A DNA stretch of 64,000 bases. It comes from Candidatus Zixiibacteriota bacterium. Lineage in GTDB: Bacteria; RBG-13-66-14; B26-G2; WVWN01. Location: the NCBI GenBank assembly GCA_030613505.1, contig JAUWLW010000011.1:1-64000 (forward strand). Reading direction: 5' to 3'. The position numbers and the translations under genes are program-made. The notes beneath the pieces were generated by a model, which did no database searches, was not told the origin of the DNA, and saw nothing but the letters and a program-made list of their open reading frames with translations. Of the stretch, positions 49,167-57,323 are shown one piece after another; position 1 is the first letter of the stretch, and each line of letters begins with the position of its first letter.

Positions 49167-49505
49167 CTACTTAGCGCGGTAGCGGTCCTCCTGGTCGAAG
49201 AGGTCCTGGAGGCTCGAGCCGCCTTTGATGCGCGCGCTGTGGGGGACGCCGGCGGCGATGGAGTACGTATCTCCTTTGTGGAAAGTATTCGTCTCGCCGC
49301 CGACGGTCAGCTCGATCTCGCCGTCCAGGACCGCGCCCCACTGCGCCGCGTGGTCGTGTTCGGGCACGTCGACGTCGTCGGCGAAGGTCATGAAGACGAG
49401 CTGCTTGCCGTCGCCCTGGAACAGGTACGCGCGTACGCCGGCGAGCGGAACGTCGGCCTGCGGCAACGTCGTAACGATATCCGGGAAGAAGTCCTCCTGG
49501 GGCAA
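49167..49505 (-). CDS. Cupin-domain protein, copy 2
   Basis: 112 residues, TTG start with GGAGG upstream. Motifs VFMTFADDVDVPEHDHAAQW (two His plus Glu) and FHKGDTYSIAAGVPHSARIK. Here motif 1 keeps the H-x-H layout, while in the neighbouring copy one His is replaced (ESH), so metal binding may differ. In the same direction, 28 bases ahead of copy 1, probably one transcript. Confidence 0.8.
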   Translation of the reverse strand: MPQEDFFPDIVTTLPQADVPLAGVRAYLFQGDGKQLVFMTFADDVDVPEHDHAAQWGAVLDGEIELTVGGETNTFHKGDTYSIAAGVPHSARIKGGSSLQDLFDQEDRYRAK

Positions 49506-49543
49506 GGTTCAACCTCCAATTTCAAATACCTTTTGCGCCGGTC

Positions 49544-49571
49544 GGTAACAACCGGCGCCGCGGCGGTTACC
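49544..49571. repeat. GGTAAC...GTTACC inverted repeat, copy 1
   Basis: GGTAAC, then AACCGGCGCCGCGGCG, then GTTACC. The left arm of the minus-strand copy supplies the TAA of the tailed NHL gene at 49567. The same repeat is at 51824-51851. Confidence 0.7.
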
Positions 49572-50517
49572 GGAACAGCGCCTTCACCTTCCCCAGCGAC
49601 GTGGGGGAGATGGCGGGGTTTTCCCATTTGAAATATTGTACCCGGTGGTGAGAATCAGCTATGTAAACGCGCTTGCCACTTGTCGGGAAAGCCACGTCCT
49701 CAGGGAAAACGAATTCCCCGTAAAATAAACCCAGGAAAGAACCTGTGGGCGTGAAATATTGGATACGACTATGGCCCATATCGGCGACGTAAACGTCGCC
49801 TTGGGCCGTAACGGCAACGCCACGAGGCATTAAGAATTGCCCGGCGCCATGCCCGGGAGACCCCCACATACCGATAAAAGACCCGTTAGCCGTGAAGTAT
49901 TGTACGCGTTCGTTATCGATGTCTACGACGTAAACGTTGCCGCTGGGGGCCACCGCCAAGCCCCACAGACGGTTAAATTCGGCGGGGCCGGAGCCGGGGC
50001 TGCCCCACTTACCGAGGTACGAACCGGCGGAGGTGAAGTATTGGACGCGGTCATTACCCCAATCGGCGACGTAAACGTTACCGCTCGAGGCGACGGCCAC
50101 GCCGACGGGGAGGACAAATTGGCCGTTACCGGGGCCCAACGAACCCCATTTGCCTAAAAAAGAACCCTCCGACGTGAAGTACTGAACGCGGTTATTGAAA
50201 CGGTCGGCGACGTAAACGTCGCCGTTGTCGGCTACGGCTATGTGCATGGTTATCGTAAATTCGCCGTCGGCCGTACCGAGGCTACCCCACATACCTAAAA
50301 ACGAACCCGTAGGCGTGAAATATTGAATGCGATGGTTGCCGTGGTCGGTCACGTATACGTTACCGCTGGGGGCTACCGCCAACCCGTAAATGTGTATGAA
50401 CTCCCCTTTCCCGGAACCGTACGAACCCCACTGGCCCTCGAACACCCACTCGCCCCAGGCGCAAAAGGCCGCCAACGCATACAGCGCCGCGGCCGTCATT
50501 ATCGTCAGCTTCCTCAT
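49567..50517 (-). CDS. Secreted NHL-repeat propeller with the SLGRVKALFR-type tail
   Basis: 316 residues. Signal peptide KLTIMTAAALYALAAFCAWG, GGAGG upstream. Six NHL repeats ('VAVASSGNVYVADWGNDRVQ' style), about 47 residues each, and a C-terminal tail AISPTSLGKVKALFR. One repeat is identical at the DNA level over about 75 bases to a repeat in the next gene (50031-50110 vs 51127-51205), which shows gene conversion. Probably a surface or periplasmic propeller. The tail is the shared export/anchoring candidate. Confidence 0.9.
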   Translation of the reverse strand: MRKLTIMTAAALYALAAFCAWGEWVFEGQWGSYGSGKGEFIHIYGLAVAPSGNVYVTDHGNHRIQYFTPTGSFLGMWGSLGTADGEFTITMHIAVADNGDVYVADRFNNRVQYFTSEGSFLGKWGSLGPGNGQFVLPVGVAVASSGNVYVADWGNDRVQYFTSAGSYLGKWGSPGSGPAEFNRLWGLAVAPSGNVYVVDIDNERVQYFTANGSFIGMWGSPGHGAGQFLMPRGVAVTAQGDVYVADMGHSRIQYFTPTGSFLGLFYGEFVFPEDVAFPTSGKRVYIADSHHRVQYFKWENPAISPTSLGKVKALFR

Positions 50518-50555
50518 TTCCCTTTACCTCCTCAAGCTACTGTCCTCTTAGATTA

Positions 50556-50585
50556 ACTATAACAGGAAATACCGGACAGCGCCAA
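50556..50585 (-). promoter_or_regulatory. Promoter for the NHL gene at 49567
   Basis: Minus-strand TTGGCG (50585-50580), 18-base spacer, TATAGT (50561-50556). Confidence 0.5.
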
Positions 50586-50640
50586 CTAAAAAAAGGGCCG
50601 ACCTTAGGGTCGACCCGTACGTATATGAGCAAAAGGGAGG

Positions 50641-51603
50641 TTATCTAAACAGCGCCTTCACGCGGCCGAGGGAGGCCGGCTCCACCGCGGGGTCGGAGGG
50701 GCGGAAGTACTGGATGCGGTCGTTATGGGTATCGGCCACGTAAATTCTATCGCCCGCGGCGTTGGAAGCGATGCCCTCCGGTTCGTCGAATTGGCCGCGG
50801 CCCGTGCCGTACGTACCCCACTTGCCCAGGAAGGAGCCCGTAGCGGTGAAGTATTGGACGCGGTCGTTTTTGTTGTCGGTCACGAAAACGTGGTTACCGG
50901 CCGAGACGGCCACGCCGTACGGGTCGTCGAACCGGCCGTTGGCCGTGCCGTGCGAACCCCATTTGCCGAGGAACGAGCCCGTCGCCGTGAAGCGCTGGAC
51001 GCGGTTGTTGTCGCCGTCGGCGACGTAGACGTTGCCGTTGGCCGCCACCGCTACGCCGACGGGGCCGTCGAACCGGCCGTTGGCCGTGCCGTGCTCGCCC
51101 CACTTGCCCAGGTAGGAGCCGGCGGAGTTGAAGTATTGGACGCGGTCGTTACCCCAATCGGCGACGTAAACGTTACCGCTCGAGGCGACGGCCACGCCGA
51201 CGGGGAGGTAAAATTGGCCATTGCCGGGGCCCAACGAGCCCCACTTGCCGAGGAACGAGCCGGTCGGCGTAAAATACTGCACCCGTTCGTTCATCCGGTC
51301 CGTTACGTAAACGTTGCCGTTCGGGCCCAGGGCTATGCCGGCGGGGAATTGGAACTGGCCGTCGCCGGAACCCGACGAGCCCCACTTCCCGTTGAAGGAA
51401 CCGGTCGGGGTGAAATATTGGATCCGGTGGTTCCACTCGTCGGCTACGTAAACGTTGCCGCCCGGCGCCACGGCGACGCCGTCGGGCTGGTTGAACCGAC
51501 CGTTGCCCGTTCCGGGCAATCCCCACTTGCCCGCGTAGACCCAGTCCGTGGCGGCGGCGGCCGCCGCGAGCGCCGCGGCCGTGATTATCGCGAGTTTCCT
51601 AAT
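50641..51603 (-). CDS. Secreted NHL propeller with tail; start codon reads ATT
   Basis: 320 residues if translated from ATT at 51603. The sequence is in frame with the propeller and gives the expected leader (RKLAIITAAALAAAAAATDW), matching the MRKLAITTAAALGALAA start of the gene at 54995. GGAGG sits 8 bases before ATT, the same place as before ATG in that gene. The next in-frame ATG would delete the signal peptide. So ATG has mutated to ATT, a rare but usable start. Six NHL repeats; tail AVEPASLGRVKALFR. Confidence 0.75.
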   Translation of the reverse strand: MRKLAIITAAALAAAAAATDWVYAGKWGLPGTGNGRFNQPDGVAVAPGGNVYVADEWNHRIQYFTPTGSFNGKWGSSGSGDGQFQFPAGIALGPNGNVYVTDRMNERVQYFTPTGSFLGKWGSLGPGNGQFYLPVGVAVASSGNVYVADWGNDRVQYFNSAGSYLGKWGEHGTANGRFDGPVGVAVAANGNVYVADGDNNRVQRFTATGSFLGKWGSHGTANGRFDDPYGVAVSAGNHVFVTDNKNDRVQYFTATGSFLGKWGTYGTGRGQFDEPEGIASNAAGDRIYVADTHNDRIQYFRPSDPAVEPASLGRVKALFR

Positions 51604-51642
51604 TACCTGTTACCTCCTCGAGCTACCGCCCTCTGCGCATAA

Positions 51643-51671
51643 ATATAATATAAAAACCTCGACGGCCACAA
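51643..51671 (-). promoter_or_regulatory. Promoter for the NHL gene at 50641
   Basis: Minus-strand TTGTGG (51671-51666), 17-base spacer, TTATAT (51648-51643). Confidence 0.45.
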
Positions 51672-51679
51672 ATAAAAAC

Positions 51680-51805
51680 GGGCCGACCTTAAGGCCGGCG
51701 CGTACGTATATCGCGGGGACAAGGGGCCGTTAACCGGCGGTTTTAACCGCCGGGTTGCCCCCTGTCCGAGCGGCCTTAGGGGCGCACAGCCGTGCGCCCT
51801 TACAA
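51680..51805. repeat. Cluster of palindromic hairpins
   Basis: Three hairpins: GCCG/CCTTAAGG/CGGC near 51682-51699; CCGGCGGTT, TT, AACCGCCGG at 51734-51753; and a TAGGGGCGCACAG / CGTGCGCCCTTA copy at 51778-51803 belonging to the same family as the palindromes at 48779 and 54975. These fill the gap between two NHL genes. Confidence 0.65.
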
Positions 51806-51823
51806 AAACTTTCCGCGTTTTCC

Positions 51824-51851
51824 GGTAACAACCGGCGCCACAGCGGTTACC
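51824..51851. repeat. GGTAAC...GTTACC inverted repeat, copy 2
   Basis: GGTAAC, then AACCGGCGCCACAGCG, then GTTACC. It differs from the copy at 49544-49571 by two bases and abuts an orphan tail-coding segment. Confidence 0.7.
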
Positions 51852-51918
51852 GGAACAGCGCCCGGATACGGCCCGGCGAGGCGGCGACCCGAATATAAAC
51901 GCGCGTGAAGGCCACGCC
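51847..51918 (-). pseudogene. Orphan SLGRVKALFR-type tail, no gene body
   Basis: In one frame the minus strand reads GVAFTRVYIRVAASPGRIRA then LFR-stop. It has no start or ribosome binding site. It resembles the last blade and tail of the NHL gene at 49567 (DVAFPTSGKRVYIAD...), with decay in the tail (SPGRIRALFR). It lies directly downstream of the propeller at 51920, which stops in another frame without a tail. Confidence 0.65.
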
Positions 51919-51919
51919 C

Positions 51920-52930
51920 TCAGTATAGCACGCCGCCGCAGCCTCCGCACCCGTCGCGCGGCGTCCCGCCGCAAACAGGCGGCACCGGGATGGCGAAAAA
52001 CTGGACCCGGTGGTTGCCGGAATCGACTACGTAAAGCAGTCCCTCGTACCGGGAGGCCGCGAGGCCGCGGGGGTGGTTGAACTCGCCGTCCCCGGCTCCC
52101 CGCCGGCCCCACGCGCCGACGAAATCGCCCGCGGAAGTGAACTCTTGAACCCGGCCGTTGCCCTTGTCGGCAACCAGTACGCCGTACCCGTCGCCCGTAA
52201 CCGCTACCCCCTCCGGGAACCGAAACTCGCCGTGGGCCGAACCCTCCGAACCCCACGACGCAACGAAAGAACCGGCGGCGGTAAAACTCAGGACGCGGTG
52301 GCGTCCCCCGGCGCCGCCACCCTCGGTTACGTAAACCAGGTCGTCGCGCGGCGAGAGGGCGATGCCCAACGGGTAACCGAGGCGACCTTCGCCCTCGCCG
52401 GACCATTTTCCCAGGAAAACGCCGTCCGGGCCGAAACGTTGGACGCGGCGGTTGAGAGTATCGACGACGTAGATCTCGCCGGAGAGGGGGTGGACGGCTA
52501 CGCCGGTCGGGTACCGGAACTGGCCGTCGCCCTTCCCCTCCGACCCGATCTGACCCAGAAACGAACCGGTGGAGGTGAAAATTTGGAGGCGGTGGTTGTA
52601 CTTATCGGTGACGTACGTCGTCCCGTCCCAGGCCACGGCGACGCCGTGCGGCTCGCGGAACTGGCCGGGGCCGCCGCCCTCCGACCCCCACTTGCCGAGG
52701 AAGGAACCGCGCGAGGTGAAGTACTGGATCCGGTGGTTCAAGGTGTCGGCCACGTATACGTAGTGACGGTAAACGGCCACGCCGACGGGCGACAGGAATT
52801 GGCCGTCGCCCTTCCCCTCCGAACCCCACTGCCCCTTGTATTCGTAACGTCCGGGATCGCCGCGGGGCGTCGTCACCGTCGCGAGGACGAAAAGCAACGC
52901 CGCAGCAACTAAACGCCATAATGTTTTCAT
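51920..52930 (-). CDS. Secreted NHL-repeat propeller lacking its tail
   Basis: 336 residues, GGAGGG upstream. Signal peptide LWRLVAAALLFVLATVTTPR. About six repeats ('GVAVTGDGYGVLVADKGNGR'). It ends in a Cys/Gly-rich run (GTPRDGCGGCGGVLY), unlike all other propellers here, and the next frame carries a decayed tail (51847-51918). I infer that a frameshift near the 3' end removed the tail and added the Cys-rich end. Confidence 0.85.
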   Translation of the reverse strand: MKTLWRLVAAALLFVLATVTTPRGDPGRYEYKGQWGSEGKGDGQFLSPVGVAVYRHYVYVADTLNHRIQYFTSRGSFLGKWGSEGGGPGQFREPHGVAVAWDGTTYVTDKYNHRLQIFTSTGSFLGQIGSEGKGDGQFRYPTGVAVHPLSGEIYVVDTLNRRVQRFGPDGVFLGKWSGEGEGRLGYPLGIALSPRDDLVYVTEGGGAGGRHRVLSFTAAGSFVASWGSEGSAHGEFRFPEGVAVTGDGYGVLVADKGNGRVQEFTSAGDFVGAWGRRGAGDGEFNHPRGLAASRYEGLLYVVDSGNHRVQFFAIPVPPVCGGTPRDGCGGCGGVLY

Positions 52931-52940
52931 CTTAACCCTC

Positions 52941-52979
52941 CTACCGGGACAGCGCCCTCACGCGGCCCAGCGGAGGTAC
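52941..52979 (-). pseudogene. Decayed orphan tail after the FG-GAP gene
   Basis: Minus-strand frame VPPLGRVRALSR-stop, a degraded SLGRVKALFR tail, begins directly at the stop of the gene at 52981 but in a different frame. It has no start codon. Confidence 0.55.
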
Positions 52980-52980
52980 C

Positions 52981-54918
52981 TTACCGTACCACCACCATAC
53001 GCTTCGCCGCGGCCTCGCCGCCCGCCTCCAGCCGGTAAGTGTAGACGCCCGGCGCGAGGTAAGACACGTCAAGCTTGAGCTTATTCGCGCCCGCGTCTGC
53101 CGACACGGCGCGGGAGGCGACCTTCCGCCCGGCCAGGTCGTAGAGCGCGAGCATGGCGTCGCAAGCCCCGGGGACCGAGAACGCGATCGTCGTGGCCGCT
53201 CGAGCCGGGTTGGGGACGTTCTGCGCCAGCGCGAAGGACGCTTTGCCGGCGCCGCCGGCGGTACAGTAAACCGGCCCGTAGGTCTCTTTGCCGCCGCTCA
53301 GGTCGACGGCCTCGAGCCAGAACTTATATTCCACGCCGCGGCCTACTTCCCGGTCGAGGAAGTTATAAGGGGATTTGCCCGTGACGAGCGAAGCGTTGAG
53401 CCTGGCCTTAGCGTCGTCGCCCCCCGCGGAGGCGCGGTAGAGGTTGAAGCCGGCGCGGTTCCACTCGCCGGCGGTGGCCCAGCGGAGCAGGACGGCCTCG
53501 CCCTCGGCACGGGCGCCGAAGTAGTCCAGCTTGATGCCGATTCCCAAATCGGTATCGTAGCAGCAGGTATGGCGGCGGTCGTGGTTGTGCATGGGCCAGA
53601 CCCGCGAGTCGGGGTCGCCGCCCAGGCGGAAAGCCTCGACGTAACCGCCACCCCAATTAGAGGAGACGGTTACCATCTCAAGCGCGCCGTCGCGGTCAAT
53701 ATCCCATACGACCACCGAATTGCCGCTCGCGTCTCCCCTGGTCACCACCGGGAAACCGGCCAGGGGAGAGCCGTCGTGGTTAAAACCTACAATATCGCCC
53801 CAATCTCCGTTCCCTACGATCTCGAAACGCCCGTCGCCGTCGACGTCCGCCACCGCGGCGTTGCCTACGTCGCTTGCGCTGGAAACCGGAAAGCCGGGTA
53901 TGGTGGTGCCGTCGTAATTCCACACGTAGACGTGGCCGCGCGAGTCATATTCGCGCGCTACGATTTCCAGATAGCCGTCGTTATCGATATCGGCCGCCGA
54001 GGCCGAAGCCCATATGCGTTTCACTTTTTTAGGCCACCCCGGCAAAACCTTGCCGTTTCCGCCCAGAAGGTAAAAATAACTCTGGCGCGGGTCCCACGAC
54101 GGGGAAGCCGGCCCGGTCCCGAAAGCTATTTCCAAATCGCCGTCGTTGTCCCAATCCGCCAGCGTCGGCGCCGCGCCCGCCATGTACGTTTTCGCGTCGT
54201 GGAACAGGTACGGGAAGCCGCTCACGGCCGTACCGTCGGCGTTCCAGGCGAAAAGGGCGTGCCTACCCGCCCGGGTTTTACTCGAGAGGAGTATCTCCGG
54301 CTTGCGGTCGCCGTCTATGTCGCCTACCGCGAATCCGCTATAGGGCAAGCCGTATAGATTTTTGGGCCACCCGGGAAACCGCTTGCCGGCGCCGTCGTAC
54401 ACGCGGACCTTGCCGACGGGGTAGTTTCTCTCGGCGGCTATTATCTCGCACGCGCCGTCGGCGTCCAGGTCCTCCAACGCTACCGTGCCGGATACGCGAA
54501 TTTCATCTTTCGGAAACCCGCTCACGGCCTTGCCGTCGTGATGCCAGGCGTAAAGAGCGCCGCGGTCGCGGGCATACCAACCCCTGGCGCCGATTACGAC
54601 TTCGAGGTCGCCGTCGCCATCTATATCGCCGACGGCCGGCGAGGACGTGAAGTAATAACCGGACCGGTGGACCTGGGTCGGGAAGCCGGGGAATTCGGTC
54701 CCGTTGGGCCGCCAGACGTGACATTTCCCGTCGGCGGCGGCGACCACTACGTCGTCCTTTCCGTTGCTATCGAGGTCGGCGACGACGGCCCCGTCGAGCG
54801 GCCGCAAAGAACCGGCTACGCCTATTGCTCTCTCCCAGAGCTTCACCGGCCCTACGCCCCAAACGCCGAGGGGCGCGCACGCCGCGGCGCCGACGAAGCA
54901 TAGAATTATCTTTCGCAT
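52981..54918 (-). CDS. Secreted FG-GAP/VCBS-repeat protein with a T9SS-like C-terminus
   Basis: 645 residues; the ATG at 54918 gives a signal peptide (KIILCFVGAAACAPLGVWGV). Seven or so FG-GAP-like repeats follow ('VVADLDSNGKDDVVVAAADG', 'VGDIDGDGDLEVVIGARG', 'VADVDGDGRFEIVGNGDW'), each with a DxDxDG calcium loop, suggesting an integrin-alpha-like propeller. The end (ALAQNVPNPARAATTIAFSV, then LYDLAGRKVASRAV and LAPGVYTYRLEAGG) has the FlgD-Ig/TIGR04183-like form of type IX secretion sorting domains ('NpNPf...t.i.f', 'iYd..GR.v', 'L..G.Y...l'). I have not confirmed that this genome has T9SS. Confidence 0.8.
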   Translation of the reverse strand: MRKIILCFVGAAACAPLGVWGVGPVKLWERAIGVAGSLRPLDGAVVADLDSNGKDDVVVAAADGKCHVWRPNGTEFPGFPTQVHRSGYYFTSSPAVGDIDGDGDLEVVIGARGWYARDRGALYAWHHDGKAVSGFPKDEIRVSGTVALEDLDADGACEIIAAERNYPVGKVRVYDGAGKRFPGWPKNLYGLPYSGFAVGDIDGDRKPEILLSSKTRAGRHALFAWNADGTAVSGFPYLFHDAKTYMAGAAPTLADWDNDGDLEIAFGTGPASPSWDPRQSYFYLLGGNGKVLPGWPKKVKRIWASASAADIDNDGYLEIVAREYDSRGHVYVWNYDGTTIPGFPVSSASDVGNAAVADVDGDGRFEIVGNGDWGDIVGFNHDGSPLAGFPVVTRGDASGNSVVVWDIDRDGALEMVTVSSNWGGGYVEAFRLGGDPDSRVWPMHNHDRRHTCCYDTDLGIGIKLDYFGARAEGEAVLLRWATAGEWNRAGFNLYRASAGGDDAKARLNASLVTGKSPYNFLDREVGRGVEYKFWLEAVDLSGGKETYGPVYCTAGGAGKASFALAQNVPNPARAATTIAFSVPGACDAMLALYDLAGRKVASRAVSADAGANKLKLDVSYLAPGVYTYRLEAGGEAAAKRMVVVR

Positions 54919-54974
54919 GTCCCTACCCCTTTCCTCCTCGCCCCGGGACGCGGTCGCCGAGGCGGTATAAGCAA

Positions 54975-54994
54975 GGGCGCAAGGCCTTGCGCCC
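54975..54994. repeat. Palindrome supplying the stop of an NHL gene
   Basis: GGGCGCAAGG then CCTTGCGCCC. On the minus strand, TAGGGGCG begins at 54997, and the TAG (54997-54995) is the stop codon of the NHL gene at 54995. Confidence 0.85.
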
Positions 54995-55936
54995 CTACCG
55001 GAACAACGCCCGCAGCCGTCCCAGCGACGTGGGCGCGACGGCGGGGTTAGCGTATTCGAAATATACGACCCTATGTCCACCATAGTCCGCCACGTAGACG
55101 CGACCTCCGTCCGGCGTCACCCGGACGCCGGTGGCCGAGAACCGGCAGAAAAAATTGAGGTAAGAACCGGAGGAGGTGTAGATATATATGCGTCGGTACC
55201 CCAACAGGCAGACGAACACGGTACCGTCCGTTCCCACGTCGATGCCCGTGGGGCCACTCATAAAGCCGGTGCCCCACTTGCCGAGGAAGGAGCCCGCGGC
55301 GGTGAAGTATTGCACGCGGTCGTTTTCGTACTCGGTGACGTAGACGGTGCCGCCGCCGCTAAAGGCGATTTGGTCGGGCGTATTGAATTGGCCGTCGCCG
55401 GTACCGTACGAGCCCCACTTGCCGAGAAAGGACCCGGCGGCGGTGAAGTATTGGACGCGATGGTTTAGGCTGTCGGCTACGTAGACGTACCCGTTCGGCC
55501 CGCGCCGTACGCCGAACGGCTCGTTGAATTGGCCGTCACCCGAACCCAACGCGCCCCATTTTCCCAGGAACGAACCCGTCGAGGTGAAGTATTGGACGCG
55601 GTGGTTGCCTATCTCGGAGACGTAGGCCGTGCCGTCGGCGGCGACGTATATGCAGACCGGCTTGTCGAATTCGCCGTTGCCCGTGCCCCGCGAGCCCCAT
55701 TTGCCGAGAAAGGACCCGGCGGCGGTGAAGTATTGGACGCGGTGGTTATGGGTGTCGGCGACGTAGACGTTACCGTTGGGCGCCAACGCCAAGCCGTACG
55801 GTATGTAAAACTGGCCGTCGCCCGACCCCTCGGAACCCCATCCGCCGGCCTTGACGTATCGGGGGGGCGAGGCCCAAACGCAAACGGCCGCCAGCGCGCC
55901 GAGCGCCGCGGCCGTAGTTATCGCGAGTTTCCTCAT
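54995..55936 (-). CDS. Secreted NHL-repeat propeller with the SLGRVKALFR-type tail
   Basis: 313 residues, ATG with GGAGG upstream. Signal peptide KLAITTAAALGALAAVCVWA. Five or six NHL repeats ('ALAPNGNVYVADTHNHRVQY' style) and a tail AVAPTSLGRLRALFR. The fourth and fifth blades are more divergent ('IDVGTDGTVFVCLLGYRRIY'). Its stop codon is part of a palindromic repeat. Confidence 0.9.
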   Translation of the reverse strand: MRKLAITTAAALGALAAVCVWASPPRYVKAGGWGSEGSGDGQFYIPYGLALAPNGNVYVADTHNHRVQYFTAAGSFLGKWGSRGTGNGEFDKPVCIYVAADGTAYVSEIGNHRVQYFTSTGSFLGKWGALGSGDGQFNEPFGVRRGPNGYVYVADSLNHRVQYFTAAGSFLGKWGSYGTGDGQFNTPDQIAFSGGGTVYVTEYENDRVQYFTAAGSFLGKWGTGFMSGPTGIDVGTDGTVFVCLLGYRRIYIYTSSGSYLNFFCRFSATGVRVTPDGGRVYVADYGGHRVVYFEYANPAVAPTSLGRLRALFR

Positions 55937-56014
55937 TTCCCTTTACCTCCTCAAGCTACTGTCCTCTGGAAATAAATATAACATAAAAACCTCGACAGTT
56001 ACGAATAAAAATGC

Positions 56015-56032
56015 GCCGACCTGAAGGTCGGC
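56015..56032. repeat. Palindromic hairpin
   Basis: GCCGACCT, GA, AGGTCGGC, then CCCTACAA. Related in form to the hairpins at 50595 and 51682. Confidence 0.65.
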
Positions 56033-56086
56033 CCCTACAATTCCAGTTTAGCGGGGGCGGTTGAGGTCAACGGCGAGCTCCCCCGG

Positions 56087-57187
56087 TCATTTCAACTCGC
56101 CCTCGACCCTCTTGATATACCGCTTAACCTTCGCGTTCCCGGGGTCGTAGATCAGCGCCCGGCGCCAGGCCTTGAGCGCCGCCGTAAGCTTGCCGCGGGA
56201 ATATAGGTCGAGGCCGTGGAGGAGGTAGGCGTCGACCAATTTACCGCGGGCCGCGCCGTAGGTGGGATGCTCCCCCACGACGGCGCCGAGGATGCGTATG
56301 GCGCCGCCGATGTCGCCGCCGGAGAGAGCGGCCTTCCCCCGCCCGTAGGCTTCGACGGCCTCCGGCGGGATGGTACGTTTTACAACCTCCGGCTCCGGCT
56401 CGGGCCTGGGCACCGGCCTCGGCCTGGGCGCGGGCGCGCGAAGGCTCTCGGCGAGCAGGCGCTCCGACTCCTGCAGCAGCTCGTCCGCCTCGGCGTGGCC
56501 CGGGTACGCGGCGAGCACCTCTTTACTTATTTTTATGGCTTCGTGGTAATCGCCCCGGCCGTTGGCCTCCCCGACTTCGGCGAGTTTTTCCGCGACGGCC
56601 TCCTCCTCGGCGATGAGGGCCAACCTCTCTTCCTCGAGGCGCCTTGCCTCGGCGATGCGGGCCTGTCTCTCTTTCTCGAGCCGTCGAACGCGCCCCGTGC
56701 TGAAGCGCACGCCCACCTCGACCTTGAAACCGGTATCCGCTTCTTCGCCGACAAAGAAGAGGACGCCCGCATCCACGTACGGCGACAGCGACACCCGGGG
56801 AATGTCGAAGTCGCAGCCGGCGGCGAAGTTGACATACGCGCCGGTCTTTGCCTCGTTTATTTTTGTATCGTCCTCGTCTAAGGCGTGGGCGGCGCCCAGG
56901 CCGAACGCCAGATGGGGCTGGAAGACGTCGTGAAGGCTGGGGATAACGTAAAACCTCGCCGCGGCGCCGCCGTAGAACGCGCGGCCGCCGCCGAAGCCCA
57001 GCGCGAACTCCGGCCCGATGCAGACGTACGGCGAGAGCATGAAGTTGCGCTCGCCGCCGACGTAGCCGTCGGCGAGGCCGCCGGCGCCCAGGCCGAAGGT
57101 CAAGCCGGAAAGGCCGTGTGGCAAAGCAATCGCGGCCGATGTGGCCGCGAGCGTCAAAACCGCCGCAATCGTCGCCGTTTTTTTCAT
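56087..57187 (-). CDS. Exported beta-barrel, coiled-coil and TPR protein
   Basis: 366 residues. Signal peptide TATIAAVLTLAATSAAIALP. Residues 25-170 form Gly-rich amphipathic strands like an outer-membrane beta-barrel (FGLGAGGLADGYVGGERNFM, ending VKVEVGVRFSTG). A coiled coil follows (EKERQARIAEARRLEEERLA), then two TPR-like helical repeats (DYHEAIKISKEVLAAYPGHA, LTAALKAWRRALIYDPGNAK) with a Pro/Arg/Glu linker between them. It could couple an outer-membrane barrel to a soluble protein-protein interaction domain. It sits between two tailed secreted proteins. Confidence 0.65.
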   Translation of the reverse strand: MKKTATIAAVLTLAATSAAIALPHGLSGLTFGLGAGGLADGYVGGERNFMLSPYVCIGPEFALGFGGGRAFYGGAAARFYVIPSLHDVFQPHLAFGLGAAHALDEDDTKINEAKTGAYVNFAAGCDFDIPRVSLSPYVDAGVLFFVGEEADTGFKVEVGVRFSTGRVRRLEKERQARIAEARRLEEERLALIAEEEAVAEKLAEVGEANGRGDYHEAIKISKEVLAAYPGHAEADELLQESERLLAESLRAPAPRPRPVPRPEPEPEVVKRTIPPEAVEAYGRGKAALSGGDIGGAIRILGAVVGEHPTYGAARGKLVDAYLLHGLDLYSRGKLTAALKAWRRALIYDPGNAKVKRYIKRVEGELK

Positions 57188-57271
57188 ATCCCTACACGCC
57201 TGCGCCCCTCCGGCGCCTTAGCTTACATTATAACACAACGCCGGCGGCGAAGCAAATCGCGTAAAAGGAAA

Positions 57272-57323
57272 GGCCGCCCCGGCGGGCGGCCCTTCAAGGA
57301 CAAGGGGCTAAAGCCCCTCCTTA
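57272..57323. terminator. Two consecutive hairpins
   Basis: GGCCGCCC (57272-57279) and GGGCGGCC (57284-57291) form an 8-bp stem, followed by AAGGGGCT / AGCCCCTCCTT at 57300-57323. It separates the barrel/TPR gene and the tailed jelly-roll gene. The second hairpin overlaps the stop of the latter. Confidence 0.55.

Noticed and set aside
51603-52406. 267-codon minus-strand ORF overlapping the NHL gene at 51920
   Set aside because: Arg-rich alternative frame of the NHL gene; the NHL frame has a signal peptide and repeats.
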